A DNA stretch of 39,978 bases from Firmicutes bacterium UBA4882 (lineage in GTDB: Bacteria; Bacillota; UBA4882), in assembly GCA_002399265.1 (NCBI GenBank), contig DHDG01000011.1, forward strand, positions 3,052 to 43,029. The letters are read 5' to 3'. The notes under the pieces are model-generated. The model was not told where the DNA came from and made no database searches. It worked only from the letters and a program-made list of their open reading frames with translations. Shown one piece after another: positions 30,321 to 38,847 of this stretch. The translations under genes and the position numbers were made by a program. The number at the start of each line of letters is the position of its first letter. Position 1 is the first letter of the stretch.

Positions 30321-33020
30321 ATGAGTGACTCAACAGACAAACAGATAGCAACTGACACAGACAAACAGATGGCACCGGCGTACGATTACCGCGCAGCTGA
30401 AGAAAAGTGGTATCGCTTCTGGGAGAATAGCGGTTACTTTGCGGCGCATGTCAATCCGGATAAGGAACCATTTTCGATCGTGATACCGCCGCCCAATATC
30501 ACTGGCAAGCTGCATATGGGTCACGCCATGGATGAGACCATGCAGGACATCATTGTGCGCTGGAAAAGGATGTCCGGATTTGAGACCTTGTGGCTGCCAG
30601 GCACGGACCACGCCAGTATCGCCACCGAGGCTAAAGTGGTTGAAATGTTGGCCAAAGAAGGTCTGACCAAGACGGAGATTGGCCGGGAAGCCTTTCTCGA
30701 GCGCGTCTGGGAATGGAAGCGGCAATATGGCGGCACCATTGTCAATCAGCTGAAACGCCTCGGTTCATCCTGCGATTGGTCCAGGGAGCGTTTTACCATG
30801 GACGAAGGCTGTTCACGAGCCGTGCGTGAGGTCTTTGTGCGCCTATATGAAAAAGGCTTGATCTACCGCGGTGATTATATGGTGAACTGGTGCCCGGTCT
30901 GCCAGACCAACATCTCCGATGTGGAAGTGGAACATGAGGAGGAAGAAGGCAGCCTTTGGTACCTGCGCTACCCGCTGGCCGATGGCGCTGGTGCCGGCGA
31001 TGGTGCTGGGGCTGCGATCATTGTCGCCACGACCCGTCCCGAGACCATGCTGGGCGACACTGCTGTGGCAGTGAACCCCGCCGATGAGCGTTATCGTAAG
31101 TTAATCGGGAAGACAGTGCTGCTGCCAATCATGAACCGCCCGATTCCCGTAATCGCTGACGAATATGTCGCCATGGATTTTGGTACCGGTGCCGTAAAAA
31201 TCACGCCGGCCCATGATCCTAATGACTTTGAGATGGGTATACGGCATCAGCTGCCCAAAATTGCGGTCATTGGCGAAGATGGACGCATGACAGCTGCCGC
31301 AGGCAAATACGCCGGTCAGGATCGTCTGGAATGCCGCAAAGGGATCATTGCCGAACTGGAAGCCGCCGGGTTGCTGGAAAAAACCGAAACCCATGTTCAC
31401 AATGTCGGCCATTGCTACCGCTGTGATTCCAGCGTTGAACCGCTGATTTCCAAGCAATGGTTTGTCAAAATGGAGCCTTTGGCAAAACCGGCCATTGATA
31501 TCGTGAAAAACGGAGCCGTTGAATTTATTCCGGAACGCTTTACGAAGATCTACCTGAACTGGATGGAAAATATCAGGGATTGGTGTATTTCCCGGCAGCT
31601 GTGGTGGGGTCATCGCATTCCAGCTTGGTATTGTGGAGACTGCGGGGCAGTGATCGTCGCCCGGGACGCGCCGCAAACTTGCGGAACTTGCGGCAGTAGT
31701 AACCTCACTCAAGATCAAGATGTCTTGGATACTTGGTTCTCATCAGCGTTATGGCCGTTTTCGACTTTGGGATGGCCTGATCAAACGCCTGAATTAGAGT
31801 ATTTTTATCCCACTTCGGTGCTGGTCACCGGCAGGGATATCATCTTCTTCTGGGTGGCGCGCATGATCTTTATGGCTTTGGAGTTCATGGAAGAGCCGCC
31901 TTTCGCCAAGGTGATCATGCATGGCTTGGTTTTAGACCATGACGGTAAGAAGATGAGTAAATCACGCGGCAATGCGATTGATCCGCTGGAGGAAATTGAG
32001 GAGTTTGGTACGGATGCCCTCCGTTTGGCAATGATTACCGGTAATACGCCTGGATCAGACTTCCGTTATCAGAAGGGCAAGATCGAAGGCTATCGTAACT
32101 TTGCCAACAAACTCTGGAATGCCTCCCGGTTTGTGCTGCTGAATCTGGACGACGAACGTCTCAGCCTGAGTGATTTCAAAGGCAGCTTTACGCTTCCTGA
32201 CCGGTGGATTCTCAGTCGGTACAACAACACTGCCGCTGAAGTGCAGCGGTTGCTGGAACGCTTTGATTTAGGCATGGCTGCCCAGACACTCTATGATTTT
32301 GTCTGGAACGAGTATTGCGACTGGTATATCGAGATGGCGAAACCGCGGCTGAGGAGTTCCGAGCCCAGCGAACGTCGCACAGTGCAGGCGGTCCTACGGC
32401 ATGTTTTGCAGGGGACGTTGGAACTGCTGCACCCGTTCATCCCGTTTATTACAGAAGAGATCTGGCAGAAGCTGCCTGGCAATAGTGGTAGCATCATGAT
32501 TGCGCCCTGGCCGCAGGCGGATCCCGGTTTAATCGATGCCAAAGCCGAAAAGGAAATCGGGGCGCTGATGGATATCATCAGGGCGATTCGGAATGTCCGG
32601 GCGGAAATGAATGTGCCGCCTGCCAAGAAGGTGGAAGCCATTTGTCAGGCCGACCCGGAAAAGGGCCAGCTCATTGACACGAATCGGATTCTGCTGCAGA
32701 CGTTGGGAGGGTTATCGACAATTACGGTGATTCAGGAAGACGCGCCCAAACCGGAAAAGGCGGCGGCCGCAGTGGCGGGCGGGATCTCGCTATTCCTGCC
32801 GTTGGCCGGGATGATCGATCTCACCAAAGAGGTTGAGCGCCTGGAAAAAGAATATCACCAGATGCAGGGTCTTTGTGCGGGGGTGGAAGCCAAGCTCTCC
32901 AATGCGGGGTTCTTGGCGAAAGCACCGGCCGAGGTAGTCAGTAAGGAGCAGGAGAAACTGGCTGGCTATCGCGAGAAAGCGCTTAAATTGAAAGAGCGCC
33001 TGGACGCTCTAAAAGGGTAA
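30321..33020 (+). CDS. valS: Valyl-tRNA synthetase
   Basis: 899-residue class I synthetase charging tRNA-Val. ATP-binding motifs HMGH at 65-68 and KMSKS at 544-548; the CP1 editing domain between them contains TTRPETMLGDTAVAVNP; a zinc-type Cys cluster CGDCGA then CGTCGS precedes DTWFSSALWP. The anticodon-binding domain and a C-terminal coiled-coil arm (EVERLEKEYHQMQ) follow. Two small peculiarities: a near-duplication DKQIATDTDKQMA at the N-terminus and a Gly/Ala insert DGAGAGDGAGAA before the editing domain. Good ribosome site GGAGGG. Confidence 0.98.
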   Translation: MSDSTDKQIATDTDKQMAPAYDYRAAEEKWYRFWENSGYFAAHVNPDKEPFSIVIPPPNITGKLHMGHAMDETMQDIIVRWKRMSGFETLWLPGTDHASIATEAKVVEMLAKEGLTKTEIGREAFLERVWEWKRQYGGTIVNQLKRLGSSCDWSRERFTMDEGCSRAVREVFVRLYEKGLIYRGDYMVNWCPVCQTNISDVEVEHEEEEGSLWYLRYPLADGAGAGDGAGAAIIVATTRPETMLGDTAVAVNPADERYRKLIGKTVLLPIMNRPIPVIADEYVAMDFGTGAVKITPAHDPNDFEMGIRHQLPKIAVIGEDGRMTAAAGKYAGQDRLECRKGIIAELEAAGLLEKTETHVHNVGHCYRCDSSVEPLISKQWFVKMEPLAKPAIDIVKNGAVEFIPERFTKIYLNWMENIRDWCISRQLWWGHRIPAWYCGDCGAVIVARDAPQTCGTCGSSNLTQDQDVLDTWFSSALWPFSTLGWPDQTPELEYFYPTSVLVTGRDIIFFWVARMIFMALEFMEEPPFAKVIMHGLVLDHDGKKMSKSRGNAIDPLEEIEEFGTDALRLAMITGNTPGSDFRYQKGKIEGYRNFANKLWNASRFVLLNLDDERLSLSDFKGSFTLPDRWILSRYNNTAAEVQRLLERFDLGMAAQTLYDFVWNEYCDWYIEMAKPRLRSSEPSERRTVQAVLRHVLQGTLELLHPFIPFITEEIWQKLPGNSGSIMIAPWPQADPGLIDAKAEKEIGALMDIIRAIRNVRAEMNVPPAKKVEAICQADPEKGQLIDTNRILLQTLGGLSTITVIQEDAPKPEKAAAAVAGGISLFLPLAGMIDLTKEVERLEKEYHQMQGLCAGVEAKLSNAGFLAKAPAEVVSKEQEKLAGYREKALKLKERLDALKG

Positions 33021-33095
33021 TTGCCAAAATGCACGGGCGAATGCCAGGTGCATCCTACGGGAATGCAAGGGGAAAGCAAGAACAGGAGGGATTAA

Positions 33096-33818
33096 ATGCT
33101 GGAAATAAATGGCCTTTCAAAGAGTTATGCTGACAGTAAAGTTAAGGCTGTCGACAACCTTAATCTCAGCGTGAAACCGGGCGAAATCTTCGGTTTTCTG
33201 GGGCCTAATGGGGCTGGTAAGACCACCACGATCAAACTGGTGGTTGGCCTGCTGAACCCTGATTCCGGAACGATTAAGATCAATGGCTTTGACAACCAGA
33301 CGGTGACGCTGGAAGCCAAAAAACAGATCGGTTATGTCCCTGACAACCCCGACCTCTATGATCGCTTGACCGGACTGGAGTATCTCAACTTTATTGCGGA
33401 TGTCTATGAGGTGAATGAGAACGTCCGCCGCACAAATATTACCCGGTATTTGGAGATGTTCGAATTGACCGGGGCCGTCAAAGACCTGATTAAGAGTTAC
33501 TCCCATGGGATGAAGCAGAAGCTGGCGCTCACTTCAGCGTTGCTGCATGAGCCAAATGTGTTGATTCTGGATGAGCCGATGGTTGGGCTGGATCCGAAGT
33601 CAGCCCACCTATTCAAAGAGGTGCTGCGGGACCATTGCGATAAAGGTAAGGCCGTCTTTTTCTCGACTCACATTCTGGATGTTGCGGAGCGTTTGTGTGA
33701 CCGCGTTGGCATTATCAGTCATGGCAAACTGATTGCCTGCGGTACTTTGGATCAGCTGCGCAAAGGCGATTCAAAAGAAACGCTGGAGCAAATCTTCTTG
33801 GAGTTGACCGAATCATGA
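33096..33818 (+). CDS. ABC transporter ATP-binding protein
   Basis: 240-residue ATPase of the export/multidrug (CcmA-like) group. Walker A GPNGAGKTT at 36-44, Q-loop region QIGYVPDNPDLYDRL, signature YSHGMKQK (a variant of LSGGQ), Walker B LILDEPMVGLDP and switch His in FSTHILD. It begins with ATG after AGGAGGG and overlaps the permease start (ATGA), forming a two-gene exporter. Substrate unknown. It sits between valS and folC, which are adjacent in many Firmicutes. Confidence 0.93.
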   Translation: MLEINGLSKSYADSKVKAVDNLNLSVKPGEIFGFLGPNGAGKTTTIKLVVGLLNPDSGTIKINGFDNQTVTLEAKKQIGYVPDNPDLYDRLTGLEYLNFIADVYEVNENVRRTNITRYLEMFELTGAVKDLIKSYSHGMKQKLALTSALLHEPNVLILDEPMVGLDPKSAHLFKEVLRDHCDKGKAVFFSTHILDVAERLCDRVGIISHGKLIACGTLDQLRKGDSKETLEQIFLELTES

Positions 33819-35506
33819 AACAATGGATAGCACTCATCAGAACCAGTCTGAAGGTCTATTTTGGATTCTCGGTCTGGCGTTACCAGTTTAAAAACGACAA
33901 GAAGAAGCTCCTTGAGCTTGCTGCCATTGCACTGGCAGTCGTGGTGGGCGTCGCGCCGATCATTTATGGTTATATTAAGCTAATTATCGGTTTTTATGAT
34001 TTGGGAGCCGCCCTTGGTCAGCCAGAATTCATCTTGATGCTGGCCGTGCTGGTATCCCTGCTGATTACGCTGATCTTTGGATTTATCAGCCTGCTCAGCG
34101 GATTCTATTTTTCCAATGATCTCAGCGTGTTGGTGCCATTGCCACTGACGCCGATTCAGGTATTGGCCTCTAAATTCGTGCAGGTTCTGGCGACCGAATA
34201 CCTTTCGATCACCTTTCTTTATTGGCCAGCTGTCATTACCTATGGGATCAAAGCCGGGCCATCATTCCTATACTGGCTGGCGTCCCTGGCTGTTTTTGTA
34301 CTGCTGCCGATGTTGCCATTGCTGATCGCGGCTATTTTTGTAATCCCGCTGATGCGTTTCCGGAAAGCAAACAGTGACGTTGAGCGCTGGACCGCCGTTA
34401 TTTCGATTATTATGCTCGTTGTCATTCTTGGAGCGCAATTTGCTTTTCAGCGGATGGTGATCGCGCAAGGCGCGGACGCCAACATCGAAGAGGCTCTCTT
34501 CCAGACCAGTCTGGGACTAAGCAAAAGTGTCAGCCGCTATTTTCCGCCCAGCCTTTGGGCAATGATGGCGCTGCACAAAGCGGGCACATTGGTCGGCTGT
34601 GGCTATTTCCTGCTCTATGCGCTGTTAGCGGCAGGGTTGGGGGCCGCGATGTTTTGGATAGCCAAGAAGATGTTTTACCGCGGCTTGTTGAGCGGCAAAG
34701 AAACCCGCGCTTCCAAAAAGTTGGTCGGTCAAGAACAGCTGACCAAGGAAGCCGGATTGCGCCGGACGCCCCTGACAGCGGTTTTTATCAGAGACTGGAA
34801 GCTTTTCTGGCGTACTTCGATTTGGGTAGTGAACAGCATGGTAGGGGCGCTGATTATGCCGGTGATCCTGGCCCTCACGTTCTTGATGATGCCACAGGAG
34901 CAGGCGCTGCCCGATTTCGCGGAACTGCTGGAGAAAGCCAATCTCTGGGGTATTATGCCGCTGATCATTGTCGGTGTCACGATGCTGTTCGGTTCCATGT
35001 TTGGATTGGCGTCTTATGCGATTTCCCGGGAAGGTCCGCTCATCTGGATCTCGAAGGTGATCCCGGTAGCTCCGGCCATACAGGTGCGTGCCAAACTAAG
35101 GCATGCTCTGGTGATGATCATAATCGCCATGATCCCGACTTGGATTGTTGCTGGCGTGATGCTCAAGATTCCGCTGCTCTATTTTCTGCCTGGCGTAGTG
35201 CTTAGCATACCAGGCCTGCGGGGAATCCTGGCTGCCGGGCTACTGGTCGATCTTCTGAGACCTTATTTGACGTGGGATAATCCCACAAAGGCAGTCAAGC
35301 AGAACCTGAATGTGGTTTTTGCGATGTTTGTCGCCTTCTGGGTTATAGGGATTGGCGCCTTTCTGGCCGTAAAAATGATTACTGCCGGGTTGGCTTTATG
35401 GCAGGTCTATCTCGGTGTCATTGTTTACTTGCTGCTGTTGATGGTCGGATTGGAAATGATCTTGCGCAAGACTGCCGCGCAGAGATACGCTGCCATTGAG
35501 GTTTGA
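33815..35506 (+). CDS. ABC transporter permease
   Basis: 563-residue polytopic membrane protein with about twelve or more hydrophobic segments (for example LLELAAIALAVVVGVAPIIYGYIK, FILMLAVLVSLLITLIFGF, and a cluster near the C-terminus). No conserved substrate motif is recognisable. Start overlaps the ATPase stop by 4 bases (ATGA), so they form one transporter. The large permease with a single ATPase is the arrangement of ABC-2-type exporters. Confidence 0.88.
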   Translation: MKQWIALIRTSLKVYFGFSVWRYQFKNDKKKLLELAAIALAVVVGVAPIIYGYIKLIIGFYDLGAALGQPEFILMLAVLVSLLITLIFGFISLLSGFYFSNDLSVLVPLPLTPIQVLASKFVQVLATEYLSITFLYWPAVITYGIKAGPSFLYWLASLAVFVLLPMLPLLIAAIFVIPLMRFRKANSDVERWTAVISIIMLVVILGAQFAFQRMVIAQGADANIEEALFQTSLGLSKSVSRYFPPSLWAMMALHKAGTLVGCGYFLLYALLAAGLGAAMFWIAKKMFYRGLLSGKETRASKKLVGQEQLTKEAGLRRTPLTAVFIRDWKLFWRTSIWVVNSMVGALIMPVILALTFLMMPQEQALPDFAELLEKANLWGIMPLIIVGVTMLFGSMFGLASYAISREGPLIWISKVIPVAPAIQVRAKLRHALVMIIIAMIPTWIVAGVMLKIPLLYFLPGVVLSIPGLRGILAAGLLVDLLRPYLTWDNPTKAVKQNLNVVFAMFVAFWVIGIGAFLAVKMITAGLALWQVYLGVIVYLLLLMVGLEMILRKTAAQRYAAIEV

Positions 35507-35578
35507 GGGAGGAAGGATTTGCGCGTGATCAAGGAGAATTTCCCATAACAGCAGATCAATGAAATGGGAGGAAATGGC

Positions 35579-36340
35579 GTGCAAAAAAAGAAACTGGTCT
35601 TACGCGTAGTCCTATTATGCGCATGTTTTGCGACCTTGGCCACTGCTCTAACTGTTTTGGCTGCTGATCCCGTCATTGAACAGGCAGATACCCTGTATTC
35701 TAACAGAGTAAGACAACCCGGTTCGATTGATAAAGGCATTGCTCTGCTGGATGGGTATTTGGTCACTCATGTGAACAGCTATGACGCTCTCTGGCGGCAA
35801 GCCCGTTTCTATTGGTTTAAGGGCGATCGCTCTCCGGAAAAGAAGAAGCTGCCGCATTATGAAGACGGCAAGGCTTACGCCGAATTGGCGGTGCTGGCCA
35901 ACCCCAATGGTGTCGAAGGCCATTATTGGTTGGGCTCCCTGACAGGCGCTGTTGGCACTGAAAAAGGCATTCTGAACAGCCTGTTCATGGTTGCGGGAAT
36001 GAAGGAGCAGATCGAGATCGTCTTGAAACTGGATCCTAATTATCATGATGCTTATAACGTTTACGCTCAATTGCTCTGGAAATTACCTGGTCGCCCACTA
36101 TCGATCGGAGACAAGAAAAAAGCTCAGGAGTATGCCAAGAAGGCAACCGAGTTGTCTCCTGACACGATCGGGCATTGGTTATTGCTTGGCGAAATTGCGA
36201 TCTCCAATAAAGATTATGCGATCGCCAGGACAGCGTTTAATAAAGTCCTGGCACTGCCCGATAACGAGGAAGACCTGGTCAAATCCAAAGAGCAAAAAGC
36301 AAAGGCTACCACACTGCTGAAGGAAATTCAGAATAAATAA
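35579..36340 (+). CDS. Secreted TPR-repeat protein
   Basis: 253-residue protein with a signal peptide (VVLLCACFATLATALTVLAADP; likely cleavage after Ala-Ala), hence extracytoplasmic. Helical repeats of TPR type follow, for example AELAVLANPNGVEGHYWLGSL, EQIEIVLKLDPNYHDAYNVYAQLL and YAKKATELSPDTIGHWLLLGEI. It may resemble RMD1/TatT-like TPR proteins, but this is weak. GTG 35579 is 7 bases after GGGAGG (35566-35571); the ATG at 35564 precedes that site. It may work with the ABC exporter upstream. A large inverted repeat follows its stop. Confidence 0.8.
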   Translation: MQKKKLVLRVVLLCACFATLATALTVLAADPVIEQADTLYSNRVRQPGSIDKGIALLDGYLVTHVNSYDALWRQARFYWFKGDRSPEKKKLPHYEDGKAYAELAVLANPNGVEGHYWLGSLTGAVGTEKGILNSLFMVAGMKEQIEIVLKLDPNYHDAYNVYAQLLWKLPGRPLSIGDKKKAQEYAKKATELSPDTIGHWLLLGEIAISNKDYAIARTAFNKVLALPDNEEDLVKSKEQKAKATTLLKEIQNK

Positions 36341-36424
36341 GGACACAGGGGGACGGTTCTCCTGTGTCATTGACTGGTTGAGATTCGGTCGGAAATGACA
36401 CAGGAGAACCGTCCCTCTGTGTCC
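36341..36424. repeat. 30-bp inverted repeat, REP-like element
   Basis: Arms 36341-36370 and 36395-36424 are complementary except one G-T pair, with a 24-base loop. Each arm is itself near-palindromic (GACACAGG ... CCTGTGTC). Such GACACAGG/CCTGTGTC elements are dispersed in several Firmicute genomes. There is no T-tract. It fills the TPR-folC gap. Confidence 0.88.
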
Positions 36425-36449
36425 CCTGTGTCTAAGGAGCATTCAACGC

Positions 36450-37784
36450 ATGACGTACGAAGAAGCCCTCAACTATCTGGCATCTCTGGGCAAGTTCGGG
36501 ATTAAGCCAGGGCTGGGCCGCGTGAGCACCGCCCTGAATCTTTGCGGTAACCCGGAGCGCCAATTACGTTTCATTCATATCGCCGGCACCAATGGTAAAG
36601 GTTCGACAACCGCCATGGTGGCAGCGATACTGAGAAGTGCCGGTCTAAAAACCGCCCGGTTCACTTCGCCGCATCTGTGCGATTATTGCGAGCGCATCGT
36701 CGTTGATGAACAACCGATCAGCCATGCGGAATTTGCAGCGCTAATCACTGATTTGCAGCCCGCGATCGATCAGGTCTCCGCCGGCCCGGACGGCTCGATG
36801 ACGGAATTCGAAGTGCTGACCCTGGCGGCCTTGTATTATTTCGCCAGCCGCCAGCCGGATGTCTGTATCATGGAAGTCGGCATGGGCGGCCGGTTGGACT
36901 CCACCAATGTCATTGTACCGGTTGTTTCCATGATCACGCCGGTTGACATGGATCATATGGATCGGCTCGGTAACACGCTGGCAGAGATTGCCGCTGAAAA
37001 AGCTGGTATCATTAAGGCAGGGCGGCCAGTCGTGATTGCCAGACAAAAAAGTGAGGCTGAGAAAGTCATTAAAGCTCATTGCCAACAAAAAAATGCTTAT
37101 CTATACGCTTTCGGCGATGACTTCTCTGTGACGGATATCAGCACCACGTTTGCTGGAACTTCTGGAACCTATTGCACAATTAAAGGAATAGAGCGTAATT
37201 ACGAGGGCTTGCGCATCAACCTCTATGGCAAGCATCAGGCCGAAAACGCCGCCACTGCCGTAGCCGGTTGTGAGGTGTTTGCCGCCAATATCGGAAGGCA
37301 GCTTGACAGCGCCGCCGTGCAACGCGGCCTTACGGAAGTCATCTGGCCGGGACGCTTCGAGATTTTTCAGTTGCCGCAGCCGCTGGTATTTGATGGGGCG
37401 CATAACATGCATGGGATTAGAGGATTGGTGGGTGCCCTCTCGGATCTTTTCCCGACCCAAAAAGTACGGTTTGTCACCGGCATCCTTGACAATCGGCCGG
37501 TCGAAGAAATGATTGCCGCCCTCGCGCCACTAGCGGCTCACTTTTATGCCACTGCTGCAGATTATCACGGTGTGGCGTCTCCAGCCAGGATTGCCAAAGC
37601 TGCTGCTGATCAGGGAGTGGCGACCAGCGTCGTTGAAGGTGGACTGCACGCTCTCAGGCAAGCCTTGTCAGAAGCGCAGCCCAACGAGATAGTATGTTTG
37701 TGCGGCTCGCTTTATCTGGTAGGAGAGGTACGCTCCGCGCTGCAAAACTCATCGGAAAACTCCTCCGCCACGAGGAAGGAATAA
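36450..37784 (+). CDS. folC: Folylpolyglutamate/dihydrofolate synthase
   Basis: 444-residue Mur-ligase-type enzyme adding glutamate to folates (and dihydropteroate). The P-loop GTNGKGS is at 46-52; other marks are TSPHLCDYCERI, MEVGMGGRLDSTNV, TPVDMDHMDRLG and FDGAHNMHG. Ser/Glu-rich C-terminal tail (QNSSENSSATRKE). ATG 36450 with AAGGAG upstream. Typically found right after valS; here separated by the ABC pair, the TPR gene and a REP-like element. Confidence 0.95.
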   Translation: MTYEEALNYLASLGKFGIKPGLGRVSTALNLCGNPERQLRFIHIAGTNGKGSTTAMVAAILRSAGLKTARFTSPHLCDYCERIVVDEQPISHAEFAALITDLQPAIDQVSAGPDGSMTEFEVLTLAALYYFASRQPDVCIMEVGMGGRLDSTNVIVPVVSMITPVDMDHMDRLGNTLAEIAAEKAGIIKAGRPVVIARQKSEAEKVIKAHCQQKNAYLYAFGDDFSVTDISTTFAGTSGTYCTIKGIERNYEGLRINLYGKHQAENAATAVAGCEVFAANIGRQLDSAAVQRGLTEVIWPGRFEIFQLPQPLVFDGAHNMHGIRGLVGALSDLFPTQKVRFVTGILDNRPVEEMIAALAPLAAHFYATAADYHGVASPARIAKAAADQGVATSVVEGGLHALRQALSEAQPNEIVCLCGSLYLVGEVRSALQNSSENSSATRKE

Positions 37785-37795
37785 AGCCTCGTTTG

Positions 37796-37821
37796 CCTAA
37801 TAGTATCTATAGGGTTTTTTT
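37796..37821 (+). terminator. Weak terminator after folC
   Basis: CCTA-bulge A-TAG (37796-37803), loop TAT, CTATAGG (37807-37813), then G and seven Ts. The stem is short and bulged. Confidence 0.5.
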
Positions 37822-37843
37822 ACTTTTTTCATTACACATTAAA

Positions 37844-37871
37844 CACTAATCACTAACCCTTAACCACTATT
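37844..37871 (+). repeat. Four 7-bp repeats in a G-free tract
   Basis: CACTAAT, CACTAAC, CCTTAAC and CACTATT in a row, in a stretch (37815-37878) with no G on the + strand. Just upstream of the P-loop ATPase gene. Confidence 0.65.
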
Positions 37872-37895
37872 TCATACAGAGAGGATTCATCATTG

Positions 37896-38588
37896 ATGGA
37901 TAACAGAGATATAGCAGTCTTTGTCGGAGCATTTGGCAGTGGCAAAACCGAAACCGCCATCAACTATGTGCTCAAAAGCGCGCAATCCAATCCGGAAAAA
38001 AAGCACGCACTGGTTGACTTAGACATCGTTAATCCCTATTTCCGTTCCCGGGAAGAGGAACAGTATTTGACTGAACGCAATATTCGAGTAATCTGCACTT
38101 CTCTGGATAGCAGGCAGGCAGATCTGCCGGCCTTGAGCCCAGAGATTTTCTCTGTTTTTCAGGACACTTCTTACAATGCAGTTTTTGACGTTGGCGGCGA
38201 TCCGAACGGCGCCAGAGTGCTCGGCCGGTATCACCAATACTTTGAAGCCGAGCCTGCCTATCAGATGTATCTGGTAGTTAATCCTTACCGACCTATGACC
38301 GGAACACCGCAAGGTATTGTCGATATGGCCAATTCCATTGTACCCCGTAGCCGTATTAGGCTCACGGGCATAGTTTGCAATGCCCATATGAAGGCAGAAA
38401 CGGATCTACCGATCATCAAGCGCGGCTATGAGATTGTTAAGCAAAGCGCCGACGCACTGCAATTGCCAATTTCGTTTATTTGTGTTCCGGAATGGTTGCA
38501 GGTCAGTCAGGAGGAGTTTGCAGAGCCTCTTTTCCCACTGCAATTATTCATGATGCCATTTTGGGAAAAAGGTCAGCCAGGGAAGTAA
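37896..38588 (+). CDS. P-loop ATPase/GTPase, uncharacterised
   Basis: 230-residue NTPase. Walker A GAFGSGKT at 11-18 (so GxxGSGKT), a SIMIBI/MinD-like LVDLDIVNPYFRSREE as the switch-type region, and FDVGGDPNGARV as a Walker-B-like strand. This resembles small ATP-binding proteins encoded with 2-oxoacid:ferredoxin oxidoreductases in anaerobic Firmicutes. ATG 37896 or TTG 37893 may be the start; AGAGGAT is 8 to 11 bases upstream. It precedes the Kor/Vor subunits and may be needed for their assembly or cofactor loading; this is inference. Confidence 0.82.
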   Translation: MDNRDIAVFVGAFGSGKTETAINYVLKSAQSNPEKKHALVDLDIVNPYFRSREEEQYLTERNIRVICTSLDSRQADLPALSPEIFSVFQDTSYNAVFDVGGDPNGARVLGRYHQYFEAEPAYQMYLVVNPYRPMTGTPQGIVDMANSIVPRSRIRLTGIVCNAHMKAETDLPIIKRGYEIVKQSADALQLPISFICVPEWLQVSQEEFAEPLFPLQLFMMPFWEKGQPGK

Positions 38589-38621
38589 AAGCTGAGAACC
38601 ACTGAAGGGGGGAGCGTCAGG

Positions 38622-38825
38622 GTGGCCAAAGTAACATTCAATGAGGATTTGTGCAAAGGCTGTGGGTTGTGCATCGATTTCTGTCCTAAAAAGTGTCTGG
38701 GGTTTGCGGAACATTTCAATGCCAAAGGTTATAAACCGGCAGAAATGAAGAAGCAGGAAGACTGCATCGCTTGTGCTTTTTGCGCCCGTATGTGTCCTGA
38801 TGTAGTTATTGAAGTATATAAATAA
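38622..38825 (+). CDS. korD: 2-oxoacid:ferredoxin oxidoreductase, delta (ferredoxin) subunit
   Basis: 67-residue 2[4Fe-4S] ferredoxin-like subunit passing electrons from the oxidoreductase core. Cluster cysteines: Cys11, 14, 17, 21 (CKGCGLCIDFC) and Cys48, 51, 54, 58 (CIACAFCARMC). GTG 38622 follows GGGGGGAG. Heads the delta-alpha-beta order of Kor/Vor enzymes. Substrate (2-oxoglutarate or branched-chain 2-oxoacid) cannot be settled. Confidence 0.93.
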   Translation: MAKVTFNEDLCKGCGLCIDFCPKKCLGFAEHFNAKGYKPAEMKKQEDCIACAFCARMCPDVVIEVYK

Positions 38826-38847
38826 GGCTCTGTTGGGAGGGATTAAG

